Of a stretch of DNA of 64,000 nt, positions 49,880 to 59,290 are shown in pieces. Origin of the DNA: JAHBTB01 sp964451255 (GTDB lineage Bacteria; Armatimonadota; Fimbriimonadia; Fimbriimonadales; Fimbriimonadaceae); assembly GCA_964451255.1 (NCBI GenBank), contig CAYVHL010000009.1:11744-75743 (forward strand). The letters are read 5' to 3'. The translations under genes were made by a program, and so were the position numbers. Numbering within the stretch: position 1 is the first letter of the stretch; each line of letters starts with the position of its first letter. The notes below the pieces were generated by a model, which ran no database searches, was not told where the DNA came from, and was given only the letters and a program-made list of their open reading frames with translations.

Positions 49880-52186
49880 TTACTCCTTTGTGATCGTTTC
49901 GTCCAAGTTCAACAAGACTTGGGCGGTGACTGCCCAAGCGGCGTCGTTAGCGCTACCAAGAGTGGCTTGCTGTTCCTTTAGGAACGTCGCCGCTTCAGCA
50001 GGGGCGGCGTTGTACCTGGCAAGGGCTTGTTGGTAAATCTTCTGAAGGGTCGCCAGTTCTTTGTCCGTAGGCTTGCGGACAAGAACTGTCTGGAACGCCC
50101 TGGCGATCCCGCGCGCCTTCATGAGTTGGCCAAGCTTTCTTGATGCGGCCAATATCTGTTCGTCGTTCAGCATCACCAAGGCTTGCAGCGGCGTGTTCGT
50201 CCGGATTCTGCGGGCCGTGCACGTCTCCCGGCTGGTCGCGTCGAAAGTGAGGAAAGGCGGATAGGGCGACGAACGCTTCCACCACGTGTAGATACTCCTT
50301 CGATATCTGTCCCCTTCCTTGCTCGTCACCCATTGCTCTCCGCTATAGGGTGCCCTCCACACTCCGTCGGGCTGGTCGGGCATGACGCTTGGCCCGCCGA
50401 CCTTCTTGCTGAGCAACCCGCTGACCGCCAAGGCGTTGTCTCGGACTTCCTCCGCGGTGAGACGGAACCTCGGCCCACGCGCCAACAGTCGGTTCTCAGG
50501 ATCGTCCTCAAGCATAGCCCCGCTGGCCTTTGAGTCTTGCTTGTAGGTCTCACTCATCACTATCCGCTTCCAGAGCTTCTTGAAGCTCCATCCATCATCC
50601 ATGAAGGTCACCGCAAGCCAATCAAGGAGCTTCTGATACTCTGGCCTCTCACCTTGGGTTCCAAAGTCGTCGCTCGTCTTGACCAAACCGACTCCGAACG
50701 CTTGCTCCCATAGGCGGTTCACCGTCACCCGGGCGGTGAGCGGGTTGTCCCTGCTCACGAGCCATTCGGCGAGCCCGAGCCGGTTATCGGGAGCTGCTTT
50801 CGGGCGGGGAGGCAGAAATGCTGGCGTTTCGGCCGTCACCAACTTGCCCGGTGCGAGATAGGTGCCCTTGATCCGCACAAAGGTCTGCGGTTTGGTGTCA
50901 GGTTTCTCCTTGAATACCAACGTCGTCGGATATTCCGGATACGATTTGAGCTTATCTGTCAAAGACGCGACTTCCTTATCAGCCGCTTCCCGCTCTGGAG
51001 TCTTCTCTGCCAGCTTGTCACGCTTGGAAGTCGCTTCGGCCAATCGCGCCTTGAGTTCCTGAACCGGCTTCGGCGCCAGGTCCAGTGTCGGTTCGTCAGA
51101 GCTCTCCCAAAACGCGAGCATGTCATAGAAATCGTCGTTCTTGACCGGGTCGTACTTGTGGTCATGACACTGGGCGCATCCTATTGACGTCGCCAGCCAC
51201 ACGGTGCCGGTCGTGCTGACCCGGTCCACCAGGGTCAGCCACCTTTGCTCGCCCTTATCGACACCGCCCTCCTCGTTGAGCATGGTGTTCCGGTGGAATC
51301 CGGTGGCGATGATGTCGTCTTGGGTGGCGTTGGGAAGCATGTCGCCCGCGATCTGGTCGATCGTGAAGTCCGTGAACGGCATATCCTTGTTGAAGGCCTT
51401 GATCACCCAGTCGCGGTACGGCCATATCGACCGGTTCTGATCCTTCTCATAGCCGTTGCTGTCCGCGTATCGAGCCAAATCCAGCCACAGCTGGGCCATC
51501 TTTTCGCCATAGGCCGGACTGGCTAGCAACCGGTCGACCATCCGCTCGTAAGCGTCCGGCCTCGCATCGTTGAGGAAGTCGCGAGACTCCTCGTAGGTGG
51601 GCGGCAAACCAGTGAGGTCGAACGAGACGCGCCGGATCAGGGTCGCCTTGTCCGCCATTGGTGACCGCTTGAGCCCCTTGGACGCCAACATCTCGTCCAC
51701 AAAGGCGTCGATCGGATTCTCCCCGTTGACCGGCGGCTTCGGCTTGACGGGTTTGACGTACGACCAGTGCACAGGCTCGTTCGCATCGTCAATCTCCGCT
51801 CCGGCGTCGATCCACGCCGCGATCAAGTCGATCTTTTGCTTGCTGAGCGGCGCGAAACCCATTGGCATCTGGGCGCCCTCCTTGTCGGAGGTGATGCGGA
51901 CATACAACAGACTGCCCTTGGCGTCGCCTTTCTTGATGACAGGCCCCGACATGCCGCCCTTGAGCAATCCATCCTTCGTATCAAACCTGAGGTCAGCTTG
52001 TTGGGTGCCCGCTCCATGGCAGGTGAAGCAGTGCGCCTTCAAGATCGGGCGGATATCACGCGCGAAGCTGATAGCCTTGGCCCCTGGCTTGCTGCCATTG
52101 TTTTGCTGAGGTACCGAACTGCAGACCGCCAACACCCACCAGGGCGCCGACGCTGCCACAACCGCTAAGGCCGCGCCAAGTCGCAC
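49880..52186 (-). CDS. Planctomycete-type cytochrome C/DUF1549/DUF1553 protein
   Basis: A 768-residue exported protein with a c-type heme motif near residue 53 (LKAHCFTCHGAG), a DUF1549 domain (IRRVSFDLTGLPPTYEESRD), a second CxxCH (IGCAQCHDHKYDPV) and a C-terminal DUF1553 domain (FGTQGERPEYQKLLDWLA, NTPLQALVMLNDEQ). A predicted coiled region with many Lys/Glu lies between the domains. Start is GTG at 52186. It is coupled to the DUF1501 gene. An electron-transfer-linked oxidation of exported carbohydrates is a guess from family context. Confidence 0.9.
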   Translation of the reverse strand: MRLGAALAVVAASAPWWVLAVCSSVPQQNNGSKPGAKAISFARDIRPILKAHCFTCHGAGTQQADLRFDTKDGLLKGGMSGPVIKKGDAKGSLLYVRITSDKEGAQMPMGFAPLSKQKIDLIAAWIDAGAEIDDANEPVHWSYVKPVKPKPPVNGENPIDAFVDEMLASKGLKRSPMADKATLIRRVSFDLTGLPPTYEESRDFLNDARPDAYERMVDRLLASPAYGEKMAQLWLDLARYADSNGYEKDQNRSIWPYRDWVIKAFNKDMPFTDFTIDQIAGDMLPNATQDDIIATGFHRNTMLNEEGGVDKGEQRWLTLVDRVSTTGTVWLATSIGCAQCHDHKYDPVKNDDFYDMLAFWESSDEPTLDLAPKPVQELKARLAEATSKRDKLAEKTPEREAADKEVASLTDKLKSYPEYPTTLVFKEKPDTKPQTFVRIKGTYLAPGKLVTAETPAFLPPRPKAAPDNRLGLAEWLVSRDNPLTARVTVNRLWEQAFGVGLVKTSDDFGTQGERPEYQKLLDWLAVTFMDDGWSFKKLWKRIVMSETYKQDSKASGAMLEDDPENRLLARGPRFRLTAEEVRDNALAVSGLLSKKVGGPSVMPDQPDGVWRAPYSGEQWVTSKEGDRYRRSIYTWWKRSSPYPPFLTFDATSRETCTARRIRTNTPLQALVMLNDEQILAASRKLGQLMKARGIARAFQTVLVRKPTDKELATLQKIYQQALARYNAAPAEAATFLKEQQATLGSANDAAWAVTAQVLLNLDETITKE

Positions 52187-52257
52187 GGTTCTATTATGTG
52201 CGCAAGGCGGGCGTTCCCAGCTTGGAACCCGTGTTTCTACCGATGCCTTGGCGACAC

Positions 52258-53280
52258 CTAAGCTAACAACTCCGCCAGTTGGACCCGCGTGCCACGCCTG
52301 GACGACTCCATCGCCGCACAGACCATGGCGAGGCTCTGGATGTTGTCATGGCATTCGCCCTGCGGCAGCGGCCCGCCATCCAGGGCGATGAGGAACTCCG
52401 CCAGGGATCCCGCGATATGAGTCTTGAATTCCGCCGGTGACGGCGGCACAGCGAGCGTGTTGTGCGGGCGCATGAAGCCTTCCGTGCCGGCGAGAACCTC
52501 CGTCAGGAACTCGCCTTCACCGTCCCACTTCGCCGACCCGATGGAGCCAACTGACCTCCATTCCCCTTCCCAACTAGTGTTGCACCCTTCGGCCACCCAA
52601 CTGCCACGGTAGGTGAACCTCAGACCGTCTTGCATTTCGAAGAGGCAGTTTGCGTTGCCGTCGCCTTGCATCCAACTCCACGACGGGTTGAATTCCTCAG
52701 CGTAAACGCTCACAGCGTCTTTACCGCTCAAAAACCGAGCCTGGTCGAACGTGTGGATGGCCATGTCTGCCACTAGGGGGCTGGGCATCGTGTCTCGAAA
52801 GCCGCCGAAGTGGGGGCCGAGGAAGAAGTCGACGTTGAGCACGCCAAGTGTGCCGATTTCGGCGATCAGCTTGCGGTAGGTCACCATGTTCGGGTTGTAA
52901 CGACGGCTTTGGCTTACCATATAGAGGAGCCGCGTCCGCGTGCTGGCGGCGACCATCTCCTTGGCTTGGACCATATCGACCGACATCGGCTTCTCCCCAA
53001 GGACAGGGAACCCGGATTCAAGGCTTTGCACAGTGACGTCGCGATGTGCCTCCGGCACGGTGACGTCGACGACGAAGTCGGGCTTGTTGTCGGCGAGGAC
53101 GCGGGACAAAGAAAGGCCAGTGTCAACCCCCTCTAGCCCAAGCTCCTTGACTGCCTCGTCTGCGCGGGCCGGTTCGGTGTCGACCCAACCGACGACCTTC
53201 ACGTCCGGATTATCCCGGAGGTTCTGCCCCCAGTTGCGGCCCATGCTTCCTGCCCCGACGATGACTGCTCTCTTACTCAT
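52258..53280 (-). CDS. Gfo/Idh/MocA family oxidoreductase
   Basis: A 340-residue NAD(P)-dependent dehydrogenase. KRAVIVGAGSMGRNWGQNL is the Rossmann loop, FVVDVTVPEAHRDVTVQSLE follows and the CEKP motif appears as GEKPMS. VADMAIHTFDQARFLSG is the catalytic helix region. The ATG at 53280 overlaps the leucyl aminopeptidase stop (ATGA); a TTG three codons earlier is rejected. It is the third member of this family here and may act on the same oxidised sugars as the DUF1549 system downstream. Confidence 0.88.
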   Translation of the reverse strand: MSKRAVIVGAGSMGRNWGQNLRDNPDVKVVGWVDTEPARADEAVKELGLEGVDTGLSLSRVLADNKPDFVVDVTVPEAHRDVTVQSLESGFPVLGEKPMSVDMVQAKEMVAASTRTRLLYMVSQSRRYNPNMVTYRKLIAEIGTLGVLNVDFFLGPHFGGFRDTMPSPLVADMAIHTFDQARFLSGKDAVSVYAEEFNPSWSWMQGDGNANCLFEMQDGLRFTYRGSWVAEGCNTSWEGEWRSVGSIGSAKWDGEGEFLTEVLAGTEGFMRPHNTLAVPPSPAEFKTHIAGSLAEFLIALDGGPLPQGECHDNIQSLAMVCAAMESSRRGTRVQLAELLA

Positions 53281-54725
53281 GGCTTCCAACTCCTGACGAA
53301 CTCTGCAAGCAACCTAGCACCATATCCGGTCGGGCCAGGGTCGATCGGGCCGCGCGGCTTGTCGGTCTTCCCCATCCCCGCCATGTCGATGTGACCCCAT
53401 CGGACTCCGGGCTTCACGAACGCGGACAGAAAACCTGCGGCGCACGGTGCGTGTGCCCCGCGTCCCATGTTTGAGTTGACGTAGTCCGCCACGTCTGACT
53501 TCATTTGCTCCCGGTATTCCGGATCGAGCGGCAGCCGCCAGAGCCGTTCACCCGTTGCCTCTCCAGCCGCTTCCAATTGGCCGGCCAGGTGGTCGTCATT
53601 GGCAAAGAGCCCTCCTCGGACGTTGCCCAAGGCCACGACCACCCCGCCTGTGAGCGTCGCGATATCGACGATGCAAGCAGGGTCTTCCTTCTCGATCGCC
53701 CAGCACAGTCCGTCCGCGAGCACCAAGCGACCTTCCGCGTCCGTGTTTGTGACTTCGACGGTGGTGCCGTCCCGATAGGTGATGACGTCGTCGGGCCGCA
53801 GAGCGTCAGGGCCGATCGAGTTCTCGGCACAAGCCAAGAGCCCGACGACCGGGAAAGAGGGCTTGACCACGGTCGCCACCGCGTGCATCGCGCCAAGCAC
53901 CGCACAACCACCCGCCTTGTCGCCCTTCATGCCCCGCATGCCCATGCGATCCTTGATCGACAGGCCGCCTGTGTCGAAGGTGATTGACTTGCCCAGAAGA
54001 ACAACCGGCAGCCCTTGCACGCCCTCGGGCACGTAGGCGATCCGGACGAAGCAGGGCGGGTGGGCGCTCGCCCTGCCCACGTTCAGGTGGCCCACCAGTT
54101 TCTCGTCCTGCAGCCGTCCACCCTCTACGACGGTCACCTCCAGTCCGTGCTCACCACCAAGCTCCAGCGCCTGGTCGGCGAGCCAGCGCGGAATCGCGAT
54201 GTTGGGCGGCGTGTTGGCGAGGGAACGTGCGAAGTTGGCAGACTGGGCGATGGCGAGTCCTGCCTCTAGACCGCGGTCAAAGCCTTCTTGCAGGGCACAC
54301 ACTTTGGTCTCGACATCCCTCTTGACGGGTGTGCCCGCCCCACGATATTCGGCGGGCGTCCAATTCAGCAGGCCAAGCGCCTCCCCGCACGCTCGTCCTG
54401 TGATCTGGGATTCTTCCAGTCCGGACGACTCGATGTGGACTGCGCTGAGCTTGGCCCGGGCCAGCCTTCGTCCAAGCGACGCGAAGGCCTTGAGCGCGAC
54501 TCTTGCCGAGAAGTCTTCCCGCTTGCCTAGCCCAAGCACATAGATACGAGGGGCTTGCTGGGGAAACGCCTCGACGATCTGGCCCGTCTCGGCCTCCCAT
54601 TCCGGGCGACGGGTGGCCTCCATAACCTCGGGATCGGCGGTGGCGGAGACCTGTTGGTCAGAAAACTGCAAGTGGACGATGGCGTCCGCCCTAGGGGCGC
54701 GGCCGTAATGGAACGTCGTGGGCAC
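53277..54725 (-). CDS. pepA: Leucyl aminopeptidase (M17)
   Basis: A 482-residue dinuclear-metal aminopeptidase removing N-terminal residues, in the cytosol. The M17 signature is VTNTDAEGRLVLADGL, the metal-binding lysine and aspartates are in GKSITFDTGGLSIKD and MKGDKAGGCAVLGA. Length (about 480-500) fits. The N-terminal domain, which can bind DNA in E. coli, is present but diverged. It is coupled to a downstream oxidoreductase by ATGA overlap. Confidence 0.95.
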   Translation of the reverse strand: MPTTFHYGRAPRADAIVHLQFSDQQVSATADPEVMEATRRPEWEAETGQIVEAFPQQAPRIYVLGLGKREDFSARVALKAFASLGRRLARAKLSAVHIESSGLEESQITGRACGEALGLLNWTPAEYRGAGTPVKRDVETKVCALQEGFDRGLEAGLAIAQSANFARSLANTPPNIAIPRWLADQALELGGEHGLEVTVVEGGRLQDEKLVGHLNVGRASAHPPCFVRIAYVPEGVQGLPVVLLGKSITFDTGGLSIKDRMGMRGMKGDKAGGCAVLGAMHAVATVVKPSFPVVGLLACAENSIGPDALRPDDVITYRDGTTVEVTNTDAEGRLVLADGLCWAIEKEDPACIVDIATLTGGVVVALGNVRGGLFANDDHLAGQLEAAGEATGERLWRLPLDPEYREQMKSDVADYVNSNMGRGAHAPCAAGFLSAFVKPGVRWGHIDMAGMGKTDKPRGPIDPGPTGYGARLLAEFVRSWKP

Positions 54726-54770
54726 GTCCCCATTTTGACCTTGTTTGAGGGTCGGCGTCTTGGTAACGGC

Positions 54771-55439
54771 TCAGGTCGTCGCTGGACTGTCCTCTTTTGC
54801 AAACATGCCGCCATAAAGTGCGCCGGCGATACCGCCGCCAATGAGCGGGCCGGCTATATACAGCCATGCTTCGTCCAGTTTGAATGTGACAAGGGCCGGG
54901 CCGACCATACGGGCCACGTTGATGGCACAACCGCTGATCGGGCCTACGGCGAGGATCAAACACGTGATCGAGAGTCCGATGGCAAACGGGGCGAGTACGG
55001 TGCCCTTTTTGTCGATCGCCGAGCCGAGGACCACGATAACGAGCGCGAAAGTCCCGATCACTTCGGCGATAGCGGCCTGCATCGCGGTGTAGGGGGCGGT
55101 GACCGCTGGAGTGCCGGTGATGACGCCCTCCTTGCCGATGAGCCACAAGCAGACCAATCCGGCCACCGCGCCCCCGACGATCTGCGCTACCCAATAGGCG
55201 ATCATCGTCGACATGTCCATCTTCTTGCTGACATAGACTCCGAAAGAGACTGCCGGGTTGAAGTGCCCGCCGCTGAACTGGGCGAACGCGCAAACCATCA
55301 CGCCGATGGTCAGGCCATGGGCCAAAGCGATCCCCAACAGGCCACCGGGCTGTGCGCCGACGTTCTTGATCGCGAGGATGCCGACAAAACAAAGAAAGAA
55401 GGTTCCGATGAACTCAGCGACCAACGCACGGGTTTTCAT
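54771..55439 (-). CDS. Aquaporin/glycerol facilitator family channel
   Basis: A 222-residue MIP channel with six membrane segments. The first half has GHFNPAVSFG. The second half has SGCAINVARMVGPAL, where the second NPA box reads NVA. Arg after it, which lines the selectivity filter, is kept. Length is of the aquaporin (AqpZ) rather than GlpF class. Water or small neutral solute transport is expected, but the altered box could change gating or selectivity. It sits between pepA and an AKR gene on the same strand. Confidence 0.88.
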   Translation of the reverse strand: MKTRALVAEFIGTFFLCFVGILAIKNVGAQPGGLLGIALAHGLTIGVMVCAFAQFSGGHFNPAVSFGVYVSKKMDMSTMIAYWVAQIVGGAVAGLVCLWLIGKEGVITGTPAVTAPYTAMQAAIAEVIGTFALVIVVLGSAIDKKGTVLAPFAIGLSITCLILAVGPISGCAINVARMVGPALVTFKLDEAWLYIAGPLIGGGIAGALYGGMFAKEDSPATT

Positions 55440-55448
55440 TGACTGACC

Positions 55449-56453
55449 TCAGATGTTAGGACGGGCGTTAGGGCCAAAATTCGCCTCGTAATATGGAACT
55501 GTCATCGATCCCGGAGTGACGATCTTGTCGACTTCGGCCAAGAGCTTCGGGCTCAACTTCATCTGGCAGGCCCTGACGCTCGACTCCAGTTGTTCCGCCG
55601 ACCGTGCGCCGATGATGGGTACCGTGATGCCCGGTTGGTTGGCCACCCATGCGAGGGAGAGTTCCACGAGGCTCATGCCGTGCCTCTTGGCTACCTTGTC
55701 CAGTTTCGCTACCAAGACTGCGGACTTCTTGTTGACCCGGCCCATGGGGTCGCTCTTGGAGTACCGGCCCTCCTTGGGCTTGCTCGCCAAGTACTTGCCA
55801 CTCAACTGCCCTCCCGCCAAGGGAGACCACGGGATGACGGCGTAGTCGTAGGTACGCAGGAACGGCAGAAGCTCCCTCTCGATCCTCCGGTCCAACAGGT
55901 TGTACGGCGGTTGCTCACTGACGAAGCCAGAAGCCCCGAGCATCTTGGCGACGTAGTGCGCTTCGCACACCTGCCAGGCGGCAAAGGTGCTGCAACCGGC
56001 ATAGCGGACCTTTCCTGCCCTGACAAGGTCGTCCAACGCCCGGATCGTCTCGTCAATCGGGACGTCGGGCTGGGGTCGATGGATCTGGTACAGGTCGATC
56101 CAGTCGGTCTGCAACCGTTTGAGGGAAGCCTCACAAGCCTCGACCACGTGCTTGCGCGTGTTGCCCCACGCGTTCGGGTCGGTGTCGTCCATTTTGCCGT
56201 GGCACTTCGTGGCCAGGACAAGACGGTCGCGCTTGCCTTTCATCCACTTTCCAAGGATCGTCTCGCTGGTGCCCCTGGCATAGACGTCGGCCGTGTCCCA
56301 GAAGTTGATCCCCAGTTCAAAAGCAGCGTCGGCGACCTTGATGGATTCGGATTCCGTTGAACCCCAATCGTCAGGCGACCACCCAAACGTCATGGTGCCG
56401 AGGCACGGATTGCTGACCTGGATTCCGGTGCGTCCCAGGGGGCGATGTTCCAC
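55449..56453 (-). CDS. Aldo/keto reductase
   Basis: A 334-residue AKR. The catalytic residues appear in NFWDTADVYARGTSE (Asp, Tyr), VLATKCHGKMD (Lys) and DLYQIHRPQPD (His); AGCSTFAAWQV and WVANQPGITVPIIGARS close the NADPH site. It is closest to the voltage-gated K-channel beta/AKR11-like group. Substrate unknown; together with the Gfo/Idh genes it suggests sugar or aldehyde reduction. Confidence 0.9.
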   Translation of the reverse strand: MEHRPLGRTGIQVSNPCLGTMTFGWSPDDWGSTESESIKVADAAFELGINFWDTADVYARGTSETILGKWMKGKRDRLVLATKCHGKMDDTDPNAWGNTRKHVVEACEASLKRLQTDWIDLYQIHRPQPDVPIDETIRALDDLVRAGKVRYAGCSTFAAWQVCEAHYVAKMLGASGFVSEQPPYNLLDRRIERELLPFLRTYDYAVIPWSPLAGGQLSGKYLASKPKEGRYSKSDPMGRVNKKSAVLVAKLDKVAKRHGMSLVELSLAWVANQPGITVPIIGARSAEQLESSVRACQMKLSPKLLAEVDKIVTPGSMTVPYYEANFGPNARPNI

Positions 56454-56471
56454 GCCCCCTATTTACCCGGC

Positions 56472-58193
56472 TCAGGGCAGATCAGGATCGATGTTCTGCC
56501 AGCCTGGCTCGTCAAACGTGCTGGCCTTCGCGGCAAAATGCGACCGAGTCAGGCGAACTGACCCGTCACAGATCATATTTGTGAACTGTGTCGTCACCTC
56601 GTACCCAGAATGAGAGTACGTACCAAGCCTCCCGGCCGACTGAACCATGGTTAGTCCGTTGTTCGTACACTGCAGGGTATCGATCCCGTTGATGAAGAAG
56701 GGGGAGGTGCGCGGTCCCGCTGTCCCTGGCCCTCGGACAACAGAGACAAAACTGGTGCCGCCCTTCCTGGCCAAGACCACCTCTCCCGTATCCGGATCGA
56801 GCGACAGCAACGGCACCCCGTTGCCTGGCACTGCCGGAAGATTGGTGACATCTACGAGCGAGAGTCTATCGTCGTAGGTACGAAGCGTCCGCATGTCGCT
56901 ACTCAACACAGAAACCGCCCCAGTCGAAGGATCGATGTCCATTGCCGACACTGACCCGGGCAAGTTGACCGATTGGGTTCGCTGAACGTTGCGGCCCATC
57001 CCATCTTCCATCGGCAGGTCGTCCCGCTCAAGACGAATGAGTTTCGCTCCACCGTTGCTATTGGCGACGACAAAGAGGTCAAGCGACGTTCCGCCAACGA
57101 CCAATTTGAAGGCACCAGGCATAATTCTCAGAAGGCGCGACCGACCGGACGTCAGGTCGTACAAGTAGAGCCCCCCGGAGTCGTTCAGGTAAAGAACGGC
57201 GAGTTGCCCGATGTCCCAACTCCAGTCAACGATCTTACCGACCGGAACAAAGGTGTGGGCACTTGGCACTTGGTCAGTCTCGCCGGAGAACTGCCAAGGC
57301 AACCTCGCCTGGAAGCCCGCGGCCGTTTGGATAGGAGCCAGGGGTAGAGGCATTGGGAGCGGGCCACCATTACCGGAGTACACCGTTGCGTCGAACCATC
57401 CAGCGTACATGGGACAGATCACGTGCATGCCGTCAATGATTTTCGCCTTTTTGCCATAGTCGTCACCAGAGCCTTGCCAAAGCGTGTAACGGGCATGAGT
57501 GACGGATTCATCAGTTCCTGCTCTGACGTAGGTATCGTTCTTTGTGTACTTGCCTTCGTCAAGGAAGGTGCTCTGGGAATCGAGATCCCCGTCGGTCCAC
57601 GGATCCTTTACGATAAACAACGGGTCGGAGGGCACCGTCCAGTCGTATCCAGTCAAAACAACTTCGTGGCCTCCGTCACGGCGCATCTTGCCACTTTCCA
57701 CGTGGTACCTGCCATAGCCGATCGTATTAATCGCACCCGAGGCGATGCAATTTCTGATCGTTGCTTTTCCCCAAGTCCAATCAGGGCCGTATCGTAATTG
57801 GACGATCAAGTATGGCGACTTGACGTCAATCCAAGACTTCATCGCTAACCATGCGTTATATCCGTTGGTCCCGTCAGTGGCGGAGCAGTACATCGCTGCG
57901 CCAACAAGTGCGATCATCTGTGTGACATCATCGTAGCTGTCACCAAAACCACCGTCCATGCCCGGAATGCCGTGTGCAGATATGTATTTCAGGATGTCCG
58001 TGTAGCTGGTCGGCACACAATACATCCCCCCGTTACCGGGCAAGGGGTCGCGTCGCTGGTCATAGTCCGGGATACCAGATCGGTAGTACCAGTCCGGAGC
58101 CGCCAAAGAAAGGGCGGCTACGCAGGTGAACGACAAGCAGAAAAGTGCCCGAAAATGAACGAGTCCCTTTGGTTGGCAATGAAGTCCTCTCAT
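56472..58193 (-). CDS. Exported C39-like cysteine peptidase with beta-propeller-like tail
   Basis: A 573-residue protein with a signal (FRALFCLSFTCVAALSLA). The N-terminal domain (residues about 35-230) reads like a C39-type papain-fold peptidase: Cys in MYCVPTSYTDILKYIS, His in RRDGGHEVVLTGYDW and Asp in LFIVKDPWTDGDL. The remaining 330 residues form repeated beta blades (GKIVDWSWDIGQLAVLYLND, SVSAMDIDPSTGAVSVLSSD) like a lone propeller. No PEP-CTERM tail. A sigma-70-like promoter is seen upstream. Peptidase activity is inferred from the triad. Confidence 0.6.
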   Translation of the reverse strand: MRGLHCQPKGLVHFRALFCLSFTCVAALSLAAPDWYYRSGIPDYDQRRDPLPGNGGMYCVPTSYTDILKYISAHGIPGMDGGFGDSYDDVTQMIALVGAAMYCSATDGTNGYNAWLAMKSWIDVKSPYLIVQLRYGPDWTWGKATIRNCIASGAINTIGYGRYHVESGKMRRDGGHEVVLTGYDWTVPSDPLFIVKDPWTDGDLDSQSTFLDEGKYTKNDTYVRAGTDESVTHARYTLWQGSGDDYGKKAKIIDGMHVICPMYAGWFDATVYSGNGGPLPMPLPLAPIQTAAGFQARLPWQFSGETDQVPSAHTFVPVGKIVDWSWDIGQLAVLYLNDSGGLYLYDLTSGRSRLLRIMPGAFKLVVGGTSLDLFVVANSNGGAKLIRLERDDLPMEDGMGRNVQRTQSVNLPGSVSAMDIDPSTGAVSVLSSDMRTLRTYDDRLSLVDVTNLPAVPGNGVPLLSLDPDTGEVVLARKGGTSFVSVVRGPGTAGPRTSPFFINGIDTLQCTNNGLTMVQSAGRLGTYSHSGYEVTTQFTNMICDGSVRLTRSHFAAKASTFDEPGWQNIDPDLP

Positions 58194-58267
58194 GCTTGCA
58201 TACTATCTTGAATCTGAGTAACCGACATTTCGATGACGCAACAAAGATCATTCGAAGCTCGTTCTTG

Positions 58268-58297
58268 AGTATAACTCGCCGATAATTGGTCACTCAA
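58268..58297 (-). promoter_or_regulatory. Putative sigma-70 promoter for the C39-like gene
   Basis: On the minus strand TTGAGT (58297-58292) and TATACT (58273-58268) are separated by 18 bases, near the consensus arrangement. The -10 box lies 75 bases before the ATG at 58193. No repressor site was identified. Confidence 0.5.
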
Positions 58298-58390
58298 CCG
58301 CCTAACCGGGTATTGATCGGCGTGGAAAGTGTCACAATTTCTTGCAATAGCCAAGTCGGATGACTCGGGGACACACCGATTGACCCAGCA

Positions 58391-59239
58391 ATGCCGACAG
58401 GAACAGGTGACCAATTGCAGACACGCTCCTTCCGAATCTCCCTTGGTGGGACGCCAGAGATCAGGACAAGCGGTGCGTTTTCGGACGAAGCGACCACGGT
58501 CTCCTGGACCCAACCTCGCGACCTCTGGCAAGCGCTCCTCCTTCAGCATGCCGGGACATTTTCAATGAACGGCCACACTTTTGAAGTCGAGCCGTACGAT
58601 CTGGCCGTTGTGCCGCCCGGCAGCCGCAACGAGGTCGTTCGCACGGGGGAACCGCCCTACGTGTACAGCTACTTCACATTCTGCCCTGAGGACGGAGTCC
58701 GCGACGAGGTCGCGCTCCCACTCCACACACGTCTAGGCGACGAGGGCAGGTTCTGGAACCTCAATTTTCGACGCGGGCTCAGCCGCCTTCAACTCAGCCG
58801 CACCAGCCTGCATGTCGTCGCGCGGTCCATGCTCTGGGCCGTGGCCCAGGAGGCGGTCGGCCCAGAACGCAACGTCTATGTCCAGGAAGTAGAGAGGCTG
58901 GTGGCAGAGGATCTTGCCGGCACCTTGCGCATCGACCGTCTCGCAAAGGAGGTAGGTATCTCCCAGGGGCAGCTCAGCCGACTGTTCTTGGCCGAGCACG
59001 GAAGGACGCCCCTCCAATACATCCGGGACGCCCGCGCCGAACACGCCCACCGGTTGCTGACGACCACGACGATGACGCTCAAGCAAGTCGGAGCCGCCTG
59101 CGGCTATCCCAACGCCCACCACTTCAACCGATTCATCCGTGAGCGGCTGGGCGCCTCGCCTCGGGCCATTCGGAACAAGCAGGTCGTCGTGGATGTCTTC
59201 CGGGTCAAGATGTACTCTTCGTCATTAGACAGGCCATGA
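58391..59239 (+). CDS. AraC-family transcriptional regulator
   Basis: A 282-residue regulator. The N-terminal cupin-like effector domain includes AGTFSMNGHTFEVEPYDLAV and PPYVYSYFTFCPED. The C-terminal double HTH begins LRIDRLAKEVGISQGQLSRL, passes HGRTPLQYIRDARAEHAHRL and closes with AACGYPNAHHFNRFIRERLG and SPRAIR. The family typically senses sugars or related small molecules. It is divergent from the C39-like gene, which it might control, and is unrelated in direction to guaB downstream. Confidence 0.9.
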   Translation: MPTGTGDQLQTRSFRISLGGTPEIRTSGAFSDEATTVSWTQPRDLWQALLLQHAGTFSMNGHTFEVEPYDLAVVPPGSRNEVVRTGEPPYVYSYFTFCPEDGVRDEVALPLHTRLGDEGRFWNLNFRRGLSRLQLSRTSLHVVARSMLWAVAQEAVGPERNVYVQEVERLVAEDLAGTLRIDRLAKEVGISQGQLSRLFLAEHGRTPLQYIRDARAEHAHRLLTTTTMTLKQVGAACGYPNAHHFNRFIRERLGASPRAIRNKQVVVDVFRVKMYSSSLDRP

Positions 59240-59290
59240 CCGTCTGCCCAGAGTCCTGCTTGCCCAGTGCCATACTGAAACGCAACCCCT

